A stretch of 64,000 bases of DNA, from NCBI GenBank assembly GCA_024693365.1, contig JAILLF010000010.1:1-64000 (forward strand), read 5' to 3'. The DNA is from Acetatifactor sp. (GTDB lineage Bacteria; Bacillota; Clostridia; Lachnospirales; Lachnospiraceae). How positions within the stretch are numbered: position 1 is the first letter of the stretch; each line of letters starts with the position of its first letter. The translations under genes were made by a program, and so were the position numbers. The notes beneath the pieces are model-generated. The model saw only the letters and a program-made list of their open reading frames with translations. It was not told the origin of the DNA and ran no database searches. This document shows positions 15,367-24,275 of the stretch, piece after piece.

Positions 15367-17106
15367 ATGAAGAAGATGACAAATGCCTCGGCGTGTGGCT
15401 TTACGATCGATAAGATTCTTCCCTTGATCCATTTTTTGGCATCATTTCTTTATGAGCGAAGCATACTTTTGTTTCGGCCGGAAAAGAACACGGTTGCCGC
15501 GTATGCAAAGAGTATGCGGTACGGTGATCTGTTTGAGAGGATCATGGGATATGCGTTATCTAAACTATTTGCCGCAATTATCATTTTTTTAACGTGGAAA
15601 TTGATATTTTACGTCATTGGCCATTGGAAGCAAAGCAGGATGATCCGGGCTTTTACCGGGTTCTTTTTTCTGGGACTACTTTGCTTGATCTTTTTTTGTC
15701 CCGATGGATTTATTCGAAGCGCGGACAACTACGTGACGTACTCCTACGCCATTCGGTTTTTTCCGGAATATTGGCACAATGCATATTCCAGCATCATGTT
15801 TTGCGCGTGCCTCATGACGATTCCGCATCCGTTTGCGATTTCTGTCATTCAGTGGCTGGCTTTTGTTTTTGATCTGGCATACTTATGGCATCGTTTGGAA
15901 AAGTGTCCGAAGGTTACGCCAAAGGCAAAGTGGTTCTCACTTTTGATCTTTGCGTTACCCGGAACCATTGTTATGATCACGGATCCCTATCGAACGGAGA
16001 TTTATGCGCTTTTGTGCATTTACTACGTGACGGTGATATTGTTTGACGTTGCGGAGGGAAAGCAGTTTTCCGCTTACGGGCTGGTTTTATGGGCGTTCTT
16101 AAGCGCATTGGTGGCTACCTGGAGATCGGAAGGGATTATTTTGGGCGGTCTTGGTTTTATCGCCATTTTACTGTTTGCTAACCGTTGCAGGTTCAAACAA
16201 TTTCTCATTTTTGCAGTCGTTTTTGTGATTGCCTTTGAGGTGACGTCGTTTCCACAGAAGGTCGGAATGGAAAAATATTACGGCAGTGATTATTCCATCA
16301 TCAACTCATTTCCGTTCCTGCACAACGTGCTGAACCGTGAGGATTCCAACTTTAGCTACGTCGGGGCGAAGGAGGATCTGGCAGCCATTGAAGCAGTGGT
16401 TCCGATTGAAGTCATCCAGGCATACGGAATGGATGGATACAGAAGATATAATTATTTAAATGGCAATAAAGACATTAATCAGTCCGTAGCTCCCATGGAA
16501 CAGGGAAAAGCGTACGTAAAGGCTTATTACAGGATCGTTCTTCACAATCCCGTCACGTACGTACGGACGCAGCTTGGCATGTTAAAGGTAGTTCTCCGGC
16601 TTAGGACGGAGGAATACGTGGAGGGTTCCCGCGCCGTGCTGTCGCGTGATTATCCCGGCTGGGAATTTCAGGCATGGGAGGATGGAAAGGAAGATTTCTT
16701 TTCCTATCCCGGCGTGCAAAAATGGTCAGATTGGCCTGCGAGGAAGGCGTTTGCGGATGACTTGACCAGTCTGGTAAGGGCGCTGGAGCAGTTCTTTATC
16801 CGGATTTACCTGGTGACTTTCTTGGTATTCCTGATCCCGTTCTTGGACGGCGTAATCTTCCTTAGGGAGGCGATCTTGTTTCTCAGAACGCCAAGAAAGG
16901 AAAAGAAGCTGCAAGATTTATTTTTTGCATACGTGACCATGATGCTGCTGGGACAGTTTGCCGCGATCGCGCTGGTTATGCCTGCAGGCATATTATATTA
17001 TTTTAGTGCAGTGTATTTTTGTTCTTTTGTTTTACAATGCTTATATTTTGGAAAATGGCTTTATGACCGGAAGGAGGCACAAGGCCATCTGGGAGGAAGA
17101 AAATGA
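15367..17106 (+). CDS. Large multi-pass membrane protein, paralogue 1
   Basis: A 579-residue protein with about ten or more predicted helices spread over its length and a large polar region (about residues 300-450) that may face outward. It is a paralogue of the gene at 17822: both share the start (ILPLIHFLASFLYER), RxFPEYWHNAYSSI, the ITDPYRTEIYALLCIYYV block, FPQKVGMEKYYGSDY and the end (LVMPAGxLxYF). I do not recognise a named family. The size and topology recall lipid-linked glycosyltransferases or polymer-assembly proteins, and the GT2 and mutase-like neighbours support a role in a surface glycan. The four-base overlap with the GT2 gene indicates one operon. Confidence 0.7.
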   Translation: MKKMTNASACGFTIDKILPLIHFLASFLYERSILLFRPEKNTVAAYAKSMRYGDLFERIMGYALSKLFAAIIIFLTWKLIFYVIGHWKQSRMIRAFTGFFFLGLLCLIFFCPDGFIRSADNYVTYSYAIRFFPEYWHNAYSSIMFCACLMTIPHPFAISVIQWLAFVFDLAYLWHRLEKCPKVTPKAKWFSLLIFALPGTIVMITDPYRTEIYALLCIYYVTVILFDVAEGKQFSAYGLVLWAFLSALVATWRSEGIILGGLGFIAILLFANRCRFKQFLIFAVVFVIAFEVTSFPQKVGMEKYYGSDYSIINSFPFLHNVLNREDSNFSYVGAKEDLAAIEAVVPIEVIQAYGMDGYRRYNYLNGNKDINQSVAPMEQGKAYVKAYYRIVLHNPVTYVRTQLGMLKVVLRLRTEEYVEGSRAVLSRDYPGWEFQAWEDGKEDFFSYPGVQKWSDWPARKAFADDLTSLVRALEQFFIRIYLVTFLVFLIPFLDGVIFLREAILFLRTPRKEKKLQDLFFAYVTMMLLGQFAAIALVMPAGILYYFSAVYFCSFVLQCLYFGKWLYDRKEAQGHLGGRK

Positions 17107-17792
17107 AATTAGCGCTCTGTTTGTTAACCTGGAATGAGATCGAAGGATGTAAGCACGACGTGCCCTTGATCGATCGCAGTCAGTTTGACGAGATTTATTG
17201 CATTGACGGCGGAAGCACAGACGGTACGGTGGAATTCCTGGAAGAACAGGGAATCACCGTTTATCCCCAGAGTGCAAAGGGATTAAATCAGGCCTGCAAG
17301 GACGGAGCCGCGCATTGTCATTGTGACGCTTTTGTTTTCTTTCATCCGAAGGGAAGCATCCCGGTAGAGGATACCTATCGCTTCCGGAAATTTTATGAGG
17401 AAGGTTATGAATTCGTCGTTGGCAGCCGCATGATGAAGGGTGCCAGAAACGAAGAGGACGGCAAGCTGCTCAAGCCAAGAAAATGGTTTGTTTTATGCCT
17501 TGGACTTGCGGCAAAGATTCTGTTTAAGAGAGAAGGAAATACGGTCTGGGACACGTTGCACGGATTCCGCGGCATGACGGTGGATGCATTCAACCGCTGT
17601 GAGATCACGGACATGTCACCCTCCATAGATATCGAAATGGTTTGTCGCAGTTACAAGCTGCACCTTAAGCGCATTGAATTTCCGACGACGGAGAGCGCAA
17701 GAATTTCCGGAGAAAGCCATTTTAAGGCATTTGCGACTGGAAAAAAGCTGCTCAAATATCTATGGTTTGAAATAAGAAGAGGACTCAAGTGA
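17103..17792 (+). CDS. Glycosyltransferase family 2
   Basis: A 229-residue GT-A fold enzyme of family 2. The N-terminus (ALCLLTWNEIEG), the sugar-nucleotide binding YCIDGGSTDGTVEFLEE and the GLNQACKDGA segment are typical; the usual DxD appears as a variant near HCDAFVFFHPKG. The region around VVGSRMMKG and DTLHGFRGMTVDAF resembles dolichyl-phosphate-mannose-synthase-like members, which act on a lipid phosphate. There are no membrane helices, so it would act at the inner face. It overlaps the upstream membrane protein by four bases. Donor and acceptor cannot be read from the sequence. Confidence 0.85.
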   Translation: MKLALCLLTWNEIEGCKHDVPLIDRSQFDEIYCIDGGSTDGTVEFLEEQGITVYPQSAKGLNQACKDGAAHCHCDAFVFFHPKGSIPVEDTYRFRKFYEEGYEFVVGSRMMKGARNEEDGKLLKPRKWFVLCLGLAAKILFKREGNTVWDTLHGFRGMTVDAFNRCEITDMSPSIDIEMVCRSYKLHLKRIEFPTTESARISGESHFKAFATGKKLLKYLWFEIRRGLK

Positions 17793-17821
17793 TCATTTGA
17801 GAAAGGACTTTGAAAGAAGAC

Positions 17822-19531
17822 ATGAAGGACGGATTTGAAAAGAAGCATAAATTGTCTTTGGAAATACTTCTTCCGTGCATCCATTTCTTGAGCTCCTTTT
17901 TTTATGAGTGGACGATTTTGCAGTGGAAGCCAGAGAAGATCACGGTCACGGCACGGGCAAAGGACCTGACGTACGGTGATACCTTTGAACGCGTTATGGA
18001 ATATGGGCTGGCAAAGCTCTTTGCCGCCCTGATCATTTTTTTGTTATGGAAAATGGTCTTTTATTTCATTCATAATTTCTGGAAAGATAAGGAACTGATC
18101 TTTTTTGCACTGTTGTTTCTGGTGGGAACGGCATGCTTCGCCGTTACCTGGCCGAATCTTTTTTACTATGACGTAGACAATTACATTACCTATACCTATG
18201 CAATCCGCTTATATCCCGAGTATTGGCACAATGCCTATACCAGCATACTGTATACGGCGTCATTTATGACGATCCCGCATCCGTTTGCCATATGTTTTCT
18301 GCAGTGGACGTTGTTTTTCTTTGACATGATCTATGCGTACAAACGCTTGAAAAACAGCCCTTGCATGCGGCGCTTTACTTGGCCGTTTTTGATCTTGGTT
18401 TTCATCGTGCCGAGAGTGCTCCTTTTGATTAATGATCCTTACCGGACGGAACTGTATTCCCTGGTTTGCATCTATTACGTGTTTTCCATTCTCATGGACG
18501 CCTTAGAGGGGAAGACGTATTCCAACGCAAAACTCGTATGCTTGGCATTCCTCAGCGCGCTGTTGGCAGTATGGAGAACGGAGGGCATTATCCTGGGAAC
18601 GTTGGGATTCCTTATCATCCTGTTCTTTGTTAACCGCTGCAGCCTAAAGAAGCATTTCATCTTTCTGGCATTGTATGCCGTGGCGTTTTTAATCGTTTCC
18701 TTCCCGCAGAAGGTTGGCGACGTGAAATATTACGGAAGCGATTATGCCATTATCAATTCCTTTCCGTCGCTGCACAATATCCTAAACCGTGCGGATTCCA
18801 ATCTGAGTTATCCTGGCGCTGAGGAGGATCTGGCAGCCATTGCGGCTGTCGTTCCCATCGAGGCCATTCAGGTATATGACATGGACGGCTATCGCAGATA
18901 TAACGTCATGAACGGAAACGTGGACATTAATCAGTCCATCACTTCCCATGAGACGGGAAAGCGTTACGTAAAGGCATTTTACAGGATCGTGCTCCATAAT
19001 CCCGTCACGTATCTTCGGACGCAGTGGAATATGCTCATGGTGGTATACAAGTTTTCGGATTACTATTATTCCGAAAAGCCAAGCGTTGAGCTCTCCATGG
19101 AATATGAGCCTTGGACGTTCCCGGCATGGGAATCTGGCATCCTGGATCTGTATCAGAATCCATATGCCAAGCCGTGGATCGAATATGGAAAGCGAATTGC
19201 GTTGGCTGGACTCGTGGAAAAGGTCTGGTGGACGACGGAAGGGATCATGATCCGCATCAAGGTTTACGGAATCATACTGGTCATCATTCCGCTAGTGGCG
19301 TGCTTTATCGTATTGCGCGAATTGATCCGGTTCTTTAAGTCGAAGGACAAGAAGAAAGTCTTACGCGAACTTTGTCCTGCATGCATGGCAATCGTGCTGC
19401 TTGGACAGTATGCAGCGATTGTGCTTGTGATGCCGGCGGGACAATTGGTATATTTTCATGCATTGTATTTTTGCTCACTGTTCTTAGAAATCGTATATTT
19501 TGGATGGCGGAGGAACTATGGAAAGATATGA
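17822..19531 (+). CDS. Large multi-pass membrane protein, paralogue 2
   Basis: A 569-residue paralogue of the protein at 15367, with the same order of helices and shared blocks (LPCIHFLSSFFYEW, LYPEYWHNAYTSI, NDPYRTELYSLVCIYYV, FPQKVGDVKYYGSDYAIINSFPSLHN). The start is taken as ATG 17822; a TTG at 17810 is also in frame but sits too close to the AAAGGA site. The pair flanks a single GT2 gene, so a tandem duplication around it is likely. Its end overlaps the flavoprotein gene by 14 bases. Function unknown; lipid-linked sugar transfer or polymer assembly is inferred from context. Confidence 0.7.
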   Translation: MKDGFEKKHKLSLEILLPCIHFLSSFFYEWTILQWKPEKITVTARAKDLTYGDTFERVMEYGLAKLFAALIIFLLWKMVFYFIHNFWKDKELIFFALLFLVGTACFAVTWPNLFYYDVDNYITYTYAIRLYPEYWHNAYTSILYTASFMTIPHPFAICFLQWTLFFFDMIYAYKRLKNSPCMRRFTWPFLILVFIVPRVLLLINDPYRTELYSLVCIYYVFSILMDALEGKTYSNAKLVCLAFLSALLAVWRTEGIILGTLGFLIILFFVNRCSLKKHFIFLALYAVAFLIVSFPQKVGDVKYYGSDYAIINSFPSLHNILNRADSNLSYPGAEEDLAAIAAVVPIEAIQVYDMDGYRRYNVMNGNVDINQSITSHETGKRYVKAFYRIVLHNPVTYLRTQWNMLMVVYKFSDYYYSEKPSVELSMEYEPWTFPAWESGILDLYQNPYAKPWIEYGKRIALAGLVEKVWWTTEGIMIRIKVYGIILVIIPLVACFIVLRELIRFFKSKDKKKVLRELCPACMAIVLLGQYAAIVLVMPAGQLVYFHALYFCSLFLEIVYFGWRRNYGKI

Positions 19532-20762
19532 TTATTTGATTCTCGGCGCGGGACCTGCGGGTTTGTCAATTGCAAATCTGATCAAGAGAAACTGGCCAGA
19601 GAAAACGTTTCTTGTTTTGGAAAAGGAAGAGGAGGCCGGAGGACTCTGCCGTTCAAAGGACGTAGACGGAAGTCCGCTTGACGTAGGCGGCGGACATTTC
19701 TTGGACGTAAGAAGACCGAAGGTTAATGAGTTTTTATTCTCCTTCATGCCCGAGGAAGAGTGGAACGTGTATGAAAGGGATTCCCGCATAGACATGGAAA
19801 CCTATGAGATTGGACATCCCTTTGAGGCAAACATCTGGCAGATGCCGCAGGAGGAGCAAGTGAAATACCTGAAATCCATTGCGGTGGCAGGATGTAATCT
19901 CGGACAGCCCAAGCCGGAGAAATTTGTGGACTGGATCACTTGGAAGCTGGGAGAAATGATTGCGGGAGCTTACATGCTTCCCTATAACGGAAAAATGTTC
20001 GGGGGAGAGCTGGACAGCCTTGGAACCTATTGGCTTGACAAGCTTCCGAACGTGTCATTTGAGGAGACGTTGCTGTCCTGCCTGAATCGTAAGCCCTATG
20101 GGACGCAACCGGGGCATGCCAGATTCTATTATCCTAAGAAATTCGGCTATGGTGAGCTTTGGCTCCGCATGGCAAAGGCACTGGGAGAAAGCATCCGTTA
20201 CCAGACTGTGGTTTCTAAGCTTGATTTTGCCCAAAAGGTTGTGACCTGCGCGGACGGGAGTTCTTACGGCGCGGATACGATTATTACGACAATTCCCTGG
20301 AGCAGCATTTCGGCGTATGAGGGATGCGGACCGGAATTTGCCGGTTGGGTGAAAGCCTTGAAGCATACGGGCACGGAAATACGCTACGTGGAGGAGACCT
20401 TGGATACAAAGGCACATTGGATTTACGTGCCGGATGAGAAGAAGGCGCATCACAGAATCCTGGTGCGCAGCAATTTCTGCGATGGCAGCAAGGGATACTG
20501 GCTTGAGACCAATCTAAACCGCTTGGACAAGCTTGATGAAAGGTATCCCGCCGTGACGAAGGGCGGCGAGCAGGCGGCCTATGAGAATGAGTATACCTAT
20601 CCCCTGAATACCATAGACAAGCCTGATGTGATGAAACAGCTCCTTGCGTATGCAAAGGAACGCGGCGTGATTGGACTTGGCCGTTGGGGAGAACATGAGC
20701 ATTACAATTCTGATCGTACCGTGGAAAGGGCGATGGAGTTGTTTGGCGAATTAAATCAATAA
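19518..20762 (+). CDS. FAD-dependent UDP-galactopyranose mutase-like protein
   Basis: A 414-residue flavoprotein with an N-terminal dinucleotide-binding motif (LILGAGPAGLSIA, then LVLEKEEEAGGLC) and a C-terminal FAD-contact segment GLGRWGEHEHYNSD, the pattern of the eukaryotic-like UDP-galactopyranose mutase and amine-oxidase superfamily. The GGHFLDVRRP region near residue 60 also fits this group. ATG 19518 follows GGAGGA and overlaps the upstream membrane protein by 14 bases. In this operon a sugar-ring mutase supplying furanose sugars to a surface glycan is the natural reading, but another flavin-dependent oxidoreductase role is possible. Confidence 0.75.
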   Translation: MERYDYLILGAGPAGLSIANLIKRNWPEKTFLVLEKEEEAGGLCRSKDVDGSPLDVGGGHFLDVRRPKVNEFLFSFMPEEEWNVYERDSRIDMETYEIGHPFEANIWQMPQEEQVKYLKSIAVAGCNLGQPKPEKFVDWITWKLGEMIAGAYMLPYNGKMFGGELDSLGTYWLDKLPNVSFEETLLSCLNRKPYGTQPGHARFYYPKKFGYGELWLRMAKALGESIRYQTVVSKLDFAQKVVTCADGSSYGADTIITTIPWSSISAYEGCGPEFAGWVKALKHTGTEIRYVEETLDTKAHWIYVPDEKKAHHRILVRSNFCDGSKGYWLETNLNRLDKLDERYPAVTKGGEQAAYENEYTYPLNTIDKPDVMKQLLAYAKERGVIGLGRWGEHEHYNSDRTVERAMELFGELNQ

Positions 20763-20793
20763 AAGAAGTAAAAAGGAATTTAGGAGGCGTAAA

Positions 20794-22206
20794 GTGTCTA
20801 AGAATCGTGCATGGGAGACCTATGAAGAAAAGGACTTAAAGAAACTCGAGAAGCTTTGTAAGGAGTACAGGGAGTTCCTCGACAACGGAAAAACGGAGCG
20901 CGAATGCGTCGATGTCATTGTAAATAAAGTCGAGGCAGAGGGCTATCGTGAATTGGATGCCGTGATCAAAAAGGGAGAAAAGCTGAAGGCCGGAGATAAG
21001 GTATACGCCGTTTGGATGAACAAGACCGTCGTTACGTTCCAGCTTGGAAAGAATCCTTTGGCGGAGGGAATGAACATTCTTGGGGCGCATATCGACAGCC
21101 CGAGACTCGACGTGAAGCAGGTACCGCTGTATGAGGATGGGGATCATTCCTTTGCTTATTTTGACACGCATTATTACGGAGGCGTAAAGAAGTATCAGTG
21201 GGTTACGCTTCCTTTGGCAATCCATGGCGTCGTGGTGAAGAAGGATGGAACGACAATCGAATTGAATCTTGGCGAGGAAGAGGACGATCCCGTATTTTTC
21301 GTTTCCGACTTGTTGATCCACTTATCTGCGGAACAGTTGGAGAAGAAGGCGGCTAAGGTAATCGAAGGGGAAGCATTGGATTTAATCATCGGTTCTAAGC
21401 CCCTGACCATAAAGAAGGATGAAGAGGAAGGCAAGGGAAAGGATCCCATTAAGGCCAGAGTACTCTCCATTCTGAAAGAGAATTATGATTTTGACGAGGA
21501 TGACCTTTTATCTGCGGAACTTGAGATCGTTCCCGCAGGTAAGGCAAGGGAAGCCGGCTTCGACCGTAGCATGATCCTTGGCTATGGTCAGGACGACAGG
21601 GTTTGCGCGTTCACGTCCTTGCGCGCGGCCTTGGACGTAAAGAATCTTGACAGAACCCTTTGCTGCATCCTTGTGGACAAAGAGGAGATTGGCTCCGTCG
21701 GCGCTACGGGAATGCAGTCCGCGTTCTTTGAGAATACCGTTGCAGAAGTGATGAACCTGACGGGAGAATACAGCGAATTAAACGTTAGGAGATGTCTTGC
21801 AAAGAGCTGCATGCTTTCTTCTGACGTCAGTGCCGCGTATGATCCTTCCTATGCTTCGGCATTTGAAAAGAAAAACGCAGCCTGGCTTGGCGGCGGCATG
21901 TGCTTTAATAAATTTACCGGCGCTCGCGGCAAGTCTGGATCCAATGACGCGAATGCTGAGTATATCGCGCATCTTCGCAAGATCCTGGATGACAAAAAGG
22001 TGGTATGGCAGACGGCAGAGCTTGGCAAGGTTGACGTGGGCGGCGGCGGAACCATCGCTTACGTGCTTGCTCTGTATGGCATGAACGTGATCGACAGCGG
22101 CGTTGCCGTGCTGAACATGCACGCTCCCTGGGAATGTACGAGCAAGGCTGACGTCTACGAGGCCTATCGCGGATACAAGGCATTTGCAGAGAATGCAGAT
22201 TTTTAA
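20794..22206 (+). CDS. M18-family aminopeptidase
   Basis: A 470-residue zinc aminopeptidase of family M18 (aspartyl aminopeptidase type). It starts at GTG 20794 after AGGAGG. Metal-site motifs are visible: GAHIDSPRLDVK (His/Asp), VDKEEIGS with the catalytic Glu pair, SDVSAAYDP and the C-terminal LNMHAPWE His. It removes acidic or other N-terminal residues from peptides in the cytoplasm. The usual clostridial length is about 460-470. It follows the glycan module after 31 bases, without a terminator. Confidence 0.92.
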   Translation: MSKNRAWETYEEKDLKKLEKLCKEYREFLDNGKTERECVDVIVNKVEAEGYRELDAVIKKGEKLKAGDKVYAVWMNKTVVTFQLGKNPLAEGMNILGAHIDSPRLDVKQVPLYEDGDHSFAYFDTHYYGGVKKYQWVTLPLAIHGVVVKKDGTTIELNLGEEEDDPVFFVSDLLIHLSAEQLEKKAAKVIEGEALDLIIGSKPLTIKKDEEEGKGKDPIKARVLSILKENYDFDEDDLLSAELEIVPAGKAREAGFDRSMILGYGQDDRVCAFTSLRAALDVKNLDRTLCCILVDKEEIGSVGATGMQSAFFENTVAEVMNLTGEYSELNVRRCLAKSCMLSSDVSAAYDPSYASAFEKKNAAWLGGGMCFNKFTGARGKSGSNDANAEYIAHLRKILDDKKVVWQTAELGKVDVGGGGTIAYVLALYGMNVIDSGVAVLNMHAPWECTSKADVYEAYRGYKAFAENADF

Positions 22207-22242
22207 GATTTGTCAGAAAGAAAACGGGAAGACGATGAAGTC

Positions 22243-23274
22243 ATGGAATTAAAGAAGTCAGATTTTTATTTCGACCTGCCGCAGGAATTGATTGCGCAGG
22301 ATCCTTTGGAGGACAGGAGTGCGTCAAGACTCCTGCATTTGGACAAGGCGACGGGTGACGTCAGCCATCACGTGTTTAAGGAAGTGCCGGAGTTCCTAAG
22401 GCCGGGAGATTGCCTGGTATTAAACAATACGAAGGTAATCCCTGCAAGGCTTCTGGGACAGAGGGAAGGAACCGGCGGCCACGTGGAGGTACTCCTTCTT
22501 TCGAGAAAAGAGAGCGACGTCTGGGAGACGCTTGTCAAACCGGGGAAAAAGTGCAAGCCGGGCACGAGACTTACCTTTGGTGACGGCCTTTTGAAAGCAG
22601 AAGTGCTGGAGACGCTGGAGGACGGAAACCGCAGGATCCGGTTTTTCTATGACGGCATTTGGGAAGAGGTTCTGGACAGGCTCGGCGAGATGCCCCTGCC
22701 GCCTTACATTACCCATAAGCTGAAGGACAAGAACCGTTATCAGACGGTTTATGCCAAATATGAAGGCTCTGCGGCGGCACCGACTGCAGGCTTACATTTT
22801 ACCAAGGAATTGCTGGCGCAGATCGAAGCGCAGGGGATCAAGATTGTTTACGTAACGCTTCACGTGGGACTAGGAACGTTCCGCCCCGTAAAGGAAGAGA
22901 ACGTACTCGATCATCACATGCATTCCGAGTGGTATCAGGTAACGCCGGAAGCGGCAAACGCGATCAATGAGACTAAAGCGGCCGGCGGAAGAGTGATCTG
23001 TGTTGGTACGACGAGCTGCCGTACCATAGAAAGTGCTTCGGATGAAACAGGAAAAGTGAAGGCGGGAAGCGGTGACACGCAGATATTTATCTACCCGGGA
23101 TATCGTTTCAAGGTTTTGGACGGGCTGATCACCAATTTCCATCTTCCGGAATCCACGCTGGTCATGCTGGTCAGCGCGCTGGCCGGCAGGGAGCGAGTAC
23201 TCGCGGCATATCAGGAAGCCATTAAAGAGAGATACCGCTTTTTTAGCTTTGGCGACGCAATGATCATTTTATAG
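22243..23274 (+). CDS. queA: S-adenosylmethionine:tRNA ribosyltransferase-isomerase
   Basis: QueA (343 residues) transfers and rearranges the ribose of AdoMet onto 7-aminomethyl-7-deazaguanine in tRNA to make epoxyqueuosine. The start ATG 22243 gives the family N-terminus [19 protein letters not shown]; the frame is open to a TTG at 22210, but without support. Conserved blocks are RDxSRLL-like [60 protein letters not shown] and [15 protein letters not shown]. Length and all blocks are normal. No other queuosine gene lies nearby. Confidence 0.96.
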   Translation: MELKKSDFYFDLPQELIAQDPLEDRSASRLLHLDKATGDVSHHVFKEVPEFLRPGDCLVLNNTKVIPARLLGQREGTGGHVEVLLLSRKESDVWETLVKPGKKCKPGTRLTFGDGLLKAEVLETLEDGNRRIRFFYDGIWEEVLDRLGEMPLPPYITHKLKDKNRYQTVYAKYEGSAAAPTAGLHFTKELLAQIEAQGIKIVYVTLHVGLGTFRPVKEENVLDHHMHSEWYQVTPEAANAINETKAAGGRVICVGTTSCRTIESASDETGKVKAGSGDTQIFIYPGYRFKVLDGLITNFHLPESTLVMLVSALAGRERVLAAYQEAIKERYRFFSFGDAMIIL

Positions 23275-23285
23275 CGGAAATTATG

Positions 23286-23314
23286 TTGCAGTTTCCAGAC
23301 TGCCATGATATGAT
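23286..23314 (+). promoter_or_regulatory. SigA promoter of the PilZ-VanZ pair
   Basis: TTGCAG (23286-23291), 17-bp spacer, TATGAT (23309-23314), 34 bases before the PilZ start codon. Confidence 0.6.
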
Positions 23315-23347
23315 GAAAAAAAGACTTTTACTGAAAGGAGTTCGGAC

Positions 23348-23722
23348 ATGGACGACAGAAGAAAGAGCAAACGGACCAAGTTGGTTTCCAGATTGATCGT
23401 TAAGAGACTGGATTCGCGGGATGGCGGAGAAGTGGAAATCGACATTATTGACGTTTCAAAGGATGGCGTCGGATTCACGGCTGCGCGCGATTTGAAGATC
23501 GGTGCCGTCTATGAAGGCTTTTTGACCATTTGGACGCATGAGGTGATCCATGCATTTCTTCAGATCGTCAGAATTGAACTCCTTGAGGACGGCGATGAGA
23601 ATAAAAAGTATGGTTACGGTGCAAGGTTTGTCGGCATGCCGGAGATGGAAGCCAATCGAATTGAGGTATACCAGACCGTAGAGGAAACCATACATGAGAG
23701 AATGGAGTCCAAGGATGAGTAA
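23348..23722 (+). CDS. PilZ-domain protein
   Basis: A 124-residue single-domain PilZ protein, a likely cyclic di-GMP receptor. Both halves of the ligand motif can be seen: the N-terminal arginines RRKSKR (residues 4-9) and DVSKDGVGF (about 37-45), the D/NxSxxG part. There is no output domain, so it would act by binding a partner. ATG 23348 follows AAAGGAG. Its stop overlaps the start of a VanZ-like membrane gene by eight bases, which makes that protein a candidate partner. No GGDEF or EAL gene lies in the window. Confidence 0.82.
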   Translation: MDDRRKSKRTKLVSRLIVKRLDSRDGGEVEIDIIDVSKDGVGFTAARDLKIGAVYEGFLTIWTHEVIHAFLQIVRIELLEDGDENKKYGYGARFVGMPEMEANRIEVYQTVEETIHERMESKDE

Positions 23723-24248
23723 GGGAAAGGTCATATCTTTCGAACCCAAAAAGAAAAAGTGCCAGGTGGCAGTCAGTATTTTGGCTGCCATCTTTCTTGT
23801 AATTTTATATTATGCCATTTTTAGCTTTTCGGAACAGGACGGTGAGACTTCAGGACATCTGAGCCATGAAGTGACAAAATGGATCGTTGAAAGTTGGGAA
23901 CGGCTCATTGGCGGAGGTTGGACGGAGGACGTAAAAAACGCGTGGATCACGTATTGGGAACATCCCGTCCGGAAGCTGGCGCACTTTACGGAATACATGG
24001 TGATGGGTATTTTGGTCTTCAATGTCTGGAATCCGTGGTTAAAAAAGGGTTGGAAAAAGAATTTGTTGATCATCGTTTGGGTCTTTGTCTCCGCATCGCT
24101 GGACGAATGGCATCAGACCTTTATCGCGGACCGGTGCGGTAATTTCTGGGACGTGCTTTTGGATACGAGCGGTGGATGCTTTGGATTACTATTATGCCTG
24201 TTTTTCTGCTGGATAACTTCACGAAAGAAAAAGAAGGGGTTGGCATGA
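23715..24248 (+). CDS. VanZ-like family membrane protein
   Basis: A 177-residue membrane protein of the VanZ-like family. ATG 23715 is chosen because ATGAGTAA overlaps the PilZ stop and gives a normal N-terminus. The family signature is EHPVRKLAHFTEYMVMGILV followed by SASLDEWHQTFIADRCGNFWDVLLDTSGG, with four predicted helices in all. VanZ itself gives low-level teicoplanin resistance; the job of stand-alone members is not established. The stop codon sits inside the loop of the terminator that ends the transcript. Confidence 0.82.
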   Translation: MSKGKVISFEPKKKKCQVAVSILAAIFLVILYYAIFSFSEQDGETSGHLSHEVTKWIVESWERLIGGGWTEDVKNAWITYWEHPVRKLAHFTEYMVMGILVFNVWNPWLKKGWKKNLLIIVWVFVSASLDEWHQTFIADRCGNFWDVLLDTSGGCFGLLLCLFFCWITSRKKKKGLA

Positions 24249-24262
24249 CGCCAACCCCTTTT
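24236..24262. terminator. Bidirectional terminator between convergent genes
   Basis: GGGGTTGGC (24236-24244) and GCCAACCCC (24250-24258) form a 9-bp stem with loop ATGAC; T residues follow on the + strand and the minus strand has a matching A/T-rich flank. It serves both the VanZ-like gene, whose stop TGA lies in the loop, and tyrA on the other strand. Confidence 0.8.
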
Positions 24263-24275
24263 AGGTTTGCAAAGA

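Noticed and set aside
23715..24248. VanZ-like gene as a glycopeptide-resistance determinant
   Set aside because: No vanHAX or vanRS genes are present; stand-alone VanZ-like proteins are common and are not evidence of resistance.
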